Assembly: GCA_025458545.1 (NCBI GenBank)
Contig: JALOSH010000145.1
Span: 1 to 11,244 of the forward strand
Source of the DNA: Hydrogenophaga sp.
GTDB lineage: Bacteria > Pseudomonadota > Gammaproteobacteria > Burkholderiales > Burkholderiaceae
Reading direction: 5' to 3'
Length of the DNA: 11,244 nucleotides
Below, in pieces: positions 5,973 through 11,244 of the stretch. A model generated the notes under the pieces. The model made no database searches, was not told where the DNA came from, and saw only the letters and a list, made by a program, of their open reading frames with translations. The stretch's first letter is position 1; every line of letters starts with the position of its first letter. The translations under genes were made by a program, and so were the position numbers.

Positions 5973-7778
5973 ATGACCACCACCGCATCCCTTCCCAAAC
6001 GCAAGTTCGACGTGGTCATCGTCGGCGCCGGTGGCTCCGGCATGCGCGCGTCCCTGCAGCTGGCGCGTGCCGGCCTCAAGGTGGCCGTGCTCTCCAAGGT
6101 CTTCCCCACCCGCTCGCACACCGTGGCCGCGCAGGGCGGCGTGTCGGCGGCGCTCGGCAACATGAGCGAGGACAACTGGCACTACCACTTCTACGACACC
6201 ATCAAGGGCTCCGACTGGCTGGGTGACCAGGACGCCATCGAGTTCATGTGCCGCGAAGCGCCCAAGGTCGTGGTCGAACTCGAACACTTCGGCATGCCGT
6301 TCGACCGCAATCCCGACGGCACCATCTACCAGCGCCCGTTCGGCGGCCACACCGCCAACTACGGTGAAAAGCCGGTGCAGCGCGCCTGCGCCGCCGCTGA
6401 CCGCACCGGCCACGCCATGCTGCACACGCTGTACCAGCAGAACGTGGCCGCCCACACCACCTTCTTCGTCGAGTGGATGGCTCTCGACCTGATCCGCGAC
6501 GCCAGCGGCGACGTGGTGGGCGTGACCGCGCTGGAGATGGAAACCGGCGACACCTATGTGCTCGAAGCCAAGACCACACTGCTGGCCACTGGCGGCGCGG
6601 GCCGCATCTTCGCCGCCTCGACCAACGCCTTCATCAACACGGGCGACGGCCTGGGCATGGCGGCGCGCGCGGGCGTGCCGCTCCAAGACATGGAGTTCTG
6701 GCAGTTCCACCCCACCGGCGTGGCCGGCGCGGGCGTGTTGCTGACCGAGGGCTGCCGCGGTGAAGGCGCCATCCTGCTCAACAGCAATGGCGAACGCTTC
6801 ATGGAGCGCTATGCACCCACCCTGAAAGACCTGGCACCGCGCGACTTTGTGTCGCGCTGCATGGACCAGGAAATCAAGGAGGGCCGCGGCTGTGGTCCCA
6901 ACAAGGACTACGTGCTGATGAAGCTCGACCACCTGGGCGCAGAGACCATTCGCAAGCGCCTGCCCTCGGTGGAGGAAATCGGCCACAACTTTGCCAACGT
7001 GGACATCACGCGCGAGCCTATTCCCGTCGTGCCCACCATCCACTACCAGATGGGCGGCATCCCGACCAACATCCACGGCCAGGTGGTGGCACCCGATGCC
7101 AGTGGCGCACAGCAGATCGTCAACGGTCTGTACGCGGTGGGCGAATGCGCCTGCGTGTCGGTGCACGGCGCCAACCGCCTGGGCACCAACTCGCTGCTCG
7201 ACCTGCTGGTGTTCGGCCGTGCGGCTGGTAACCACATTGTCGAGTTCAACGACAAGAACAAGACCCACAAACCGCTGCCGGCCGATGCCGCCGACAAGAC
7301 CCTGGCCCGCCTGGCGCGCCTGGACAACACCACCAGCGGCGAGTACGCGCAGGACGTGGCCAACGACATGCGCGCCACGATGCAGCAGCACGCCGGCGTG
7401 TTCCGCACCCAGGCGTCGATGGACGAAGGCGTTCGCAAGATCAACGCCCTGCGCGAACGCGTGGCCAACATCACCCTGGGCGACAAGTCCAAGGTGTTCA
7501 ACACCGCGCGCATCGAGGCCCTGGAGGTGGACAACCTGATGGAAGCCGCCCAGGCCACCATGACGTCTGCGGCCGCCCGCCGCGAATGCCGTGGCGCGCA
7601 CACCGTGAACGACTACGAGCGCCCGGCCGACGATGCCCAGTTCCCACTGGGTCGCAACGATGCCGAGTGGATGAAGCACACGCTGTGGCACAGCGCGAGC
7701 AACAGCCTGTCGTACAAGCCGGTCAACTTGAAGCCGCTGACCGTGGAATCGGTACCGCCCAAGGTGCGGACTTTCTAA
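5973..7778 (+). CDS. sdhA: Succinate dehydrogenase flavoprotein subunit
   Basis: SdhA oxidises succinate to fumarate on covalently bound FAD, on the cytoplasmic face of complex II. The 601 residues match the family length. Visible features are the FAD dinucleotide fold GAGGSGMRA (18-26) and RSHTVAAQGG (48-55) with H49, the covalent FAD histidine. Substrate and catalytic residues follow at E. coli-like spacing: H246 in HPTG, R290 in LAPRDF, H357 in IHYQMGGI and R402 in GANRLGTNS. The C-terminal helical domain runs from about 450 to the end. GGAGA at 5959-5963, inside the end of sdhD, serves as the ribosome site, and the 3-nt gap suggests translational coupling. Nothing is missing, so the sdhC lesion has not been followed by decay here. 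Confidence 0.98.
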   Translation: MTTTASLPKRKFDVVIVGAGGSGMRASLQLARAGLKVAVLSKVFPTRSHTVAAQGGVSAALGNMSEDNWHYHFYDTIKGSDWLGDQDAIEFMCREAPKVVVELEHFGMPFDRNPDGTIYQRPFGGHTANYGEKPVQRACAAADRTGHAMLHTLYQQNVAAHTTFFVEWMALDLIRDASGDVVGVTALEMETGDTYVLEAKTTLLATGGAGRIFAASTNAFINTGDGLGMAARAGVPLQDMEFWQFHPTGVAGAGVLLTEGCRGEGAILLNSNGERFMERYAPTLKDLAPRDFVSRCMDQEIKEGRGCGPNKDYVLMKLDHLGAETIRKRLPSVEEIGHNFANVDITREPIPVVPTIHYQMGGIPTNIHGQVVAPDASGAQQIVNGLYAVGECACVSVHGANRLGTNSLLDLLVFGRAAGNHIVEFNDKNKTHKPLPADAADKTLARLARLDNTTSGEYAQDVANDMRATMQQHAGVFRTQASMDEGVRKINALRERVANITLGDKSKVFNTARIEALEVDNLMEAAQATMTSAAARRECRGAHTVNDYERPADDAQFPLGRNDAEWMKHTLWHSASNSLSYKPVNLKPLTVESVPPKVRTF

Positions 7779-7816
7779 AGCGCGTCCTGAACTGAACAAG
7801 CCCGGAGAAAAATACC

Positions 7817-8521
7817 ATGGCACTTCGCACCTTCAAGATCTACCGCTACGACCCGGAAAAGGACGCCAAGCCTTACATGCAGACCATCCAGGTCGAACTC
7901 GACGGCCAGGAACGCATGCTGCTCGACGCGCTGATGAAGCTCAAGAAAGTCGATCCCACGATCTCCTTCCGCCGCTCCTGCCGCGAAGGCGTCTGCGGCT
8001 CGGACGCGATGAACATCAACGGCAAGAACGGTCTGGCCTGCCTGACCAACATGAACACGCTGCCTGGTGTGATCACCTTGAAGCCGCTGCCCGGCCTGCC
8101 GGTGGTGCGCGACCTGATCGTGGACATGACGCTGTTCTTCAAGCAGTACAACAGCATCAAGCCTTACCTGATCAACGACACCCCGGCACCACAGACCGAG
8201 CGCCTCCAAAGCCCTGAAGAGCGCGACGAGCTCAACGGCCTGTACGAGTGCATCCTGTGCGCCAGCTGCTCGACCAGCTGCCCCAGCTTCTGGTGGAACC
8301 CCGACAAATTCGTCGGCCCGGCCGGCCTTTTGCAGGCTTACCGCTTCATCGCCGACAGCCGCGACCAGGCGACCGCCGAGCGCCTGGACAATCTGGAAGA
8401 TCCGTACCGCCTGTTCCGCTGCCACACCATCATGAACTGCGTCGATGTCTGCCCCAAGGGCCTGAACCCCACCAAGGCCATCGGCAAAATCAAGGAAATG
8501 ATGGTGATGCGCTCGGTTTGA
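7817..8521 (+). CDS. sdhB: Succinate dehydrogenase iron-sulfur subunit
   Basis: SdhB passes electrons from SdhA-bound FAD through three iron-sulfur clusters to ubiquinone. The protein has 234 residues. The N-terminal ferredoxin fold holds the [2Fe-2S] ligands C55, C60, D63 (aspartate in place of a cysteine, as in E. coli) and C75. The C-terminal domain holds C145, C148, C151 and C212 for [4Fe-4S], and C155, C202 and C208 for [3Fe-4S]. P156, W160, H203 and I205 correspond to the E. coli quinone-pocket residues P160, W164, H207 and I209. The ATG has GGAGAAA at 7804-7810 upstream. The gap from sdhA is 38 nt. All cluster ligands are present. Confidence 0.98.
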   Translation: MALRTFKIYRYDPEKDAKPYMQTIQVELDGQERMLLDALMKLKKVDPTISFRRSCREGVCGSDAMNINGKNGLACLTNMNTLPGVITLKPLPGLPVVRDLIVDMTLFFKQYNSIKPYLINDTPAPQTERLQSPEERDELNGLYECILCASCSTSCPSFWWNPDKFVGPAGLLQAYRFIADSRDQATAERLDNLEDPYRLFRCHTIMNCVDVCPKGLNPTKAIGKIKEMMVMRSV

Positions 8522-8540
8522 GCGCACCACCCGACCCGTC

Positions 8541-8831
8541 ATGGAAGCCAGCTCTGCCGACGCCCTGCTCGATCAACGCGCGCTGAGCAAGCTGCGCTGG
8601 CGCTGCCGTCGCGGGCTGCTCGAGAACGATTTGTTCATAGAGCAGTTCTTTGCCAGGCACGAATCTGGCTTGACTGTCAGGCAGGCTGAAGCCTTGGGTG
8701 TTCTGATGGACCTGTCCGACAACGATCTGCTCGATCTGTTGCTGGGCCGCACCACCCCCCAGGGCGAGCTGGCCCATGAAGACGTCACCCATGTGCTGGG
8801 TATGCTGCGCACCGCCCGGTCCCCCGTCTGA
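8541..8831 (+). CDS. sdhE: SdhE (YgfY/Sdh5 family) FAD assembly factor
   Basis: SdhE promotes covalent attachment of FAD to SdhA before complex II assembly. The 96-residue protein is a small helical bundle with the family signature R-G-x-x-E at R24, G25 and E28 (in RRGLLENDLFIEQFF), the region needed for flavinylation. The rest fits the YgfY fold, with an acidic helix MDLSDNDLLDLLLG (56-69). The start ATG is 19 nt after the sdhB stop; no strong Shine-Dalgarno is visible. Placement directly between sdhB and gltA is common in betaproteobacteria and supports the call. Confidence 0.93.
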   Translation: MEASSADALLDQRALSKLRWRCRRGLLENDLFIEQFFARHESGLTVRQAEALGVLMDLSDNDLLDLLLGRTTPQGELAHEDVTHVLGMLRTARSPV

Positions 8832-8856
8832 GAAGCACCCGTTCTAAGGAAACCGC

Positions 8857-10167
8857 ATGAAACTCGTAGACAACAAAGCCACCCTGTCCTTCTCCAACGG
8901 CAGCCCCAGCGTCGACCTGCCGGTGTACGCCGGCAACATCGGCCCGGACGTGATCGACATCCGCAAGCTGTACGCACAGACCGGCATGTTCACCTACGAC
9001 CCCGGTTTCCTGTCCACCGCGTCTTGCCAGTCGGCCATCACCTACATCGACGGTGACAAGGGCGAACTGCTGTACCGCGGCTATCCCATCGAGCAGCTGG
9101 CGACCCAGTGTGACTACCTGGACACCTGCTACCTGCTGCTCAATGGCGATCTGCCCAACGAGAAACAGCGCGGCGATTTCCACAAGCTCGTGATCAACCA
9201 CACCATGGTCAACGAGCAGATGCAGTTCTTCATGCGCGGCTTCCGCCGCGATGCCCACCCGATGGCGGTGTTGACCGGCTTGGTCGGCGGCCTGTCGGCC
9301 TTCTACCACGACAGCACCGATATCAACAACCCGGAGCACCGCCACGTCGCGGCGATCCGCCTGATCGCCAAGATGCCCACGCTGGTGGCCATGTCGTACA
9401 AGTACGGCATCGGCCAGCCTTACATGTACCCGAAGAACGACCTGAGCTACTCGGGCAACTTCCTGCGCATGATGTTTGGCACGCCGTGTGAAGAGTACAA
9501 GGTCAACCCGGTGCTGGAGCGTGCCCTGGACCGCATCTTCATCTTGCACGCCGACCACGAGCAGAACGCCTCCACCTCCACCGTGCGCCTGTGCGGCTCT
9601 TCGGGCACCAACCCGTTTGCCGCCATTGCGGCCGGCGTGGCCTGCCTCTGGGGCCCGGCCCACGGCGGCGCCAACGAAGCCTGCCTGAACATGCTGGAAG
9701 ACATCCAGCGCCAGGGCGGCGTGGCCAAGGTCGGCGAGTTCATGGAGAAAGTCAAAGACAAGAATTCTGGCGTCAAGCTCATGGGCTTCGGCCACCGCGT
9801 TTACAAGAACTACGACCCGCGCGCCAAGCTCATGCAGGAAACCTGCAACGAAGTTCTTCAGGAACTCGGCCTGCAAAACGACCCGCTGTTCAAGCTCGCC
9901 AAAGAGCTGGAAAAGATCGCCCTGGAAGACGAATACTTCGTGTCGCGCAAGCTGTACCCGAACGTGGATTTCTACTCCGGCATCGTGCAACGCGCCATCG
10001 GCATCCCGGTGAACCTGTTCACCGGCATCTTCGCGCTGGCGCGCACCGTGGGCTGGATCGCCCAGCTCAACGAGATGATCAGCGACCCCGAGTACAAAAT
10101 CGGTCGCCCGCGTCAGCTGTTCACCGGCTCGGTTCGCCGCGACGTCCAGCCCCTGAACGCCCGCTGA
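8857..10167 (+). CDS. gltA: Citrate synthase (type II)
   Basis: Citrate synthase condenses acetyl-CoA with oxaloacetate, the entry step of the TCA cycle. The 436 residues match the Gram-negative hexameric, typically NADH-inhibited type II enzyme. The catalytic triad is seen at H269 ([10 protein letters not shown]), H313 ([14 protein letters not shown]) and D371 (PNVDFYSG), matching E. coli H264, H305 and D362. H234 in [11 protein letters not shown] is the oxaloacetate-site histidine. The N-terminal beta-rich segment typical of type II enzymes is present ([18 protein letters not shown]). TAAGGA at 8845-8850 is a strong ribosome site 6 nt before the ATG. It lies 25 nt after sdhE and is the last gene of the sdh unit, ahead of the terminator at 10213. 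Confidence 0.98.
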   Translation: MKLVDNKATLSFSNGSPSVDLPVYAGNIGPDVIDIRKLYAQTGMFTYDPGFLSTASCQSAITYIDGDKGELLYRGYPIEQLATQCDYLDTCYLLLNGDLPNEKQRGDFHKLVINHTMVNEQMQFFMRGFRRDAHPMAVLTGLVGGLSAFYHDSTDINNPEHRHVAAIRLIAKMPTLVAMSYKYGIGQPYMYPKNDLSYSGNFLRMMFGTPCEEYKVNPVLERALDRIFILHADHEQNASTSTVRLCGSSGTNPFAAIAAGVACLWGPAHGGANEACLNMLEDIQRQGGVAKVGEFMEKVKDKNSGVKLMGFGHRVYKNYDPRAKLMQETCNEVLQELGLQNDPLFKLAKELEKIALEDEYFVSRKLYPNVDFYSGIVQRAIGIPVNLFTGIFALARTVGWIAQLNEMISDPEYKIGRPRQLFTGSVRRDVQPLNAR

Positions 10168-10212
10168 TCCCCCGGTCGGGTTCGGCCAACGGGCCGCCCA
10201 CACACCGGCATC

Positions 10213-10248
10213 GCCCGCACGCTTGCCAGCGCTGCGGGCTTTTTCTTT
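10213..10248 (+). terminator. Rho-independent terminator of the sdh-gltA unit
   Basis: GCCCGCA (10213-10219) pairs with TGCGGGC (10233-10239). Inside, CGCT pairs with AGCG around a TGCC loop, with one bulged C. The 11-bp stem is followed by TTTTTCTTT (10240-10248). It lies 45 nt after the gltA stop and separates gltA from leuC. The gap 10168-10294 otherwise holds only a small CGGCC-AACG-GGCCG hairpin (10183-10196) and the leuC start region. Confidence 0.9.
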
Positions 10249-10258
10249 GCGCAGCACC

Positions 10259-10264
10259 TAAAAT
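10259..10264 (+). promoter_or_regulatory. Possible -10 element of leuC
   Basis: TAAAAT (five of six consensus bases) lies just after the gltA terminator and would start a leader of about 25 nt before leuC. No good -35 is seen, because the expected position falls in the terminator stem and T-run. No leucine-rich leader peptide fits in this short gap. Confidence 0.3.
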
Positions 10265-10294
10265 CACCGACTCCACAGACCCCGCAGGACCGCC

Positions 10295-11244
10295 ATGGGA
10301 CGCACGCTCTACGACAAGATATGGGACGAACACATCGTCCACACCGAGGAAGATGGCACGTCGGTGCTGTACATCGACCGCCACCTGGTCCATGAAGTGA
10401 CCAGCCCGCAGGCTTTTGAGGGACTGCGCCAGGCCGGTCGCAAGGTCTGGCGCGTCAGCTCGGTGGTGGCCACGGCCGACCACAACACGCCCACCACCGG
10501 CTGGGAACTGGGCTACGACGGCATCACCGACCCGATCAGCAAGGAACAGATCACCACGCTGAACAGCAACATCGCCGAGTTCGGCGCGGCGGCCTTCTTC
10601 CCCTTCATGTCCAAGCGCCAAGGCATCGTGCACGTGATCGGCCCGGAGACCGGCGCTACCCTGCCCGGCATGACGGTGGTCTGCGGCGACAGCCACACCA
10701 GCACCCACGGTGCGTTCGGTGCGCTGGCGCACGGCATCGGGACCAGCGAAGTCGAGCACGTCATGGCCACCCAGACGCTGCTGGCCAAGAAGGCCAAGAA
10801 CATGCTGGTGCGCGTCAACGGACAGCTCGGCAAGGGCGTCACCGCCAAAGACATCGTGCTGGCCATCATCGGCAAGATCGGCACCGCCGGCGGCACCGGC
10901 TACACCATCGAATTCGGTGGCTCGGCCATCCGCTCGCTGAGCATGGAAGGCCGCATGACGGTCTGCAACATGGCCATCGAAGGCGGCGCGCGGGCCGGCC
11001 TGGTGGCGGTCGACGACAAGACCATCGAATACGTCAAGGGCCGCCCGCTCTCGCCCACCGGCGTGGAATGGGACCAGGCCGTGGCCTACTGGAAAACACT
11101 GCAGTCCGACGCCGATGCGGTGTTCGACACCGTGGTCGAACTCGACGCCAGCCAAATCCTGCCGCAGGTCACCTGGGGCACCTCGCCCGAGATGGTGCTG
11201 GGCATCGACGCCCGCGTGCCCGATCCGGACAAGGAAAAGGACCC
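10295..11244 (+). CDS. leuC: 3-isopropylmalate dehydratase large subunit, 3' end cut by the window
   Basis: LeuC with LeuD isomerises 2-isopropylmalate to 3-isopropylmalate in leucine synthesis. From the ATG, 316 codons are present of about 470. The N-terminus [21 protein letters not shown] (61-68), [11 protein letters not shown] (108-118), the aconitase-family motif [12 protein letters not shown] (131-142), [13 protein letters not shown] (149-161) and [16 protein letters not shown] are all LeuC-type. The [4Fe-4S] cysteines near the C-terminus lie outside the window. AGGA at 10286-10289 is the ribosome site, 5 nt before the ATG. It is separated from gltA by a terminator and is probably the first gene of a leuC-leuD-leuB operon continuing to the right. 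Confidence 0.97.
   Translation, partial: MGRTLYDKIWDEHIVHTEEDGTSVLYIDRHLVHEVTSPQAFEGLRQAGRKVWRVSSVVATADHNTPTTGWELGYDGITDPISKEQITTLNSNIAEFGAAAFFPFMSKRQGIVHVIGPETGATLPGMTVVCGDSHTSTHGAFGALAHGIGTSEVEHVMATQTLLAKKAKNMLVRVNGQLGKGVTAKDIVLAIIGKIGTAGGTGYTIEFGGSAIRSLSMEGRMTVCNMAIEGGARAGLVAVDDKTIEYVKGRPLSPTGVEWDQAVAYWKTLQSDADAVFDTVVELDASQILPQVTWGTSPEMVLGIDARVPDPDKEKD

Noticed and set aside
5469..7823. A 784-codon minus-strand open frame opposite sdhD-sdhA
   Set aside because: Same composition effect opposite a GC3-rich gene. It is rich in His, Val and Gly with no domain, while sdhA on the plus strand has every catalytic residue.
8785..10257. A 490-codon minus-strand open frame opposite gltA
   Set aside because: Antisense shadow of gltA with biased composition. 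It would also have to start inside the gltA terminator region.
10121..11155. A 344-codon minus-strand open frame opposite leuC
   Set aside because: Antisense shadow. LeuC motifs are continuous on the plus strand, and the minus frame spans the terminator and the end of gltA.

Overview
The window is a conserved TCA-cycle locus of a betaproteobacterium, most likely a Comamonadaceae (Burkholderiales) member. The reasons are the high GC content, the strong GC bias at third codon positions, the gene order (acnB / CitE-like / mdh, then divergent gntR / sdhCDAB / sdhE / gltA / leuC), and protein sequences that resemble that family as I remember it. The genus cannot be fixed from the sequence alone. 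I see no mobile element, tRNA, rRNA or CRISPR array.

Layout. The left arm (1-4022) is read on the minus strand as mdh, then a CitE/HpcH-type lyase, then acnB, which runs off the left edge. Short gaps (26 and 75 nt) suggest one operon. Positions 4023-4246 are a divergent control region. It holds a perfect 12-bp AT-rich palindrome (4180-4191) in the spacer of the proposed gntR promoter and just upstream of the proposed mdh promoter. The mdh leader carries two GC hairpins. The right arm is on the plus strand: a HutC-type GntR regulator, then sdhC, sdhD, sdhA, sdhB, sdhE and gltA as a tightly packed unit. It ends at a clear rho-independent terminator (10213-10248). leuC, the start of the leucine operon, follows and runs off the right edge.

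Function. The genes encode citrate synthase, aconitase B, succinate dehydrogenase (complex II) with its flavinylation factor SdhE, and malate dehydrogenase. These cover several consecutive TCA steps, with a local regulator that probably controls its own promoter and that of mdh. The CitE-like protein has no assigned substrate.

The most notable observation is that sdhC is broken as written. Its first 97 codons are normal. The segment that should hold the end of helix II, the G-[IV]-R-H-x3-D motif and the II-III loop is absent, and the helix III coding sequence continues in another frame. All other genes look intact. This is either a real lesion in the complex II membrane anchor or a sequence/assembly error, and it is the first thing to check. 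I found no convincing previously undescribed system; the rest of the window is ordinary central metabolism with some regulatory structure worth testing.
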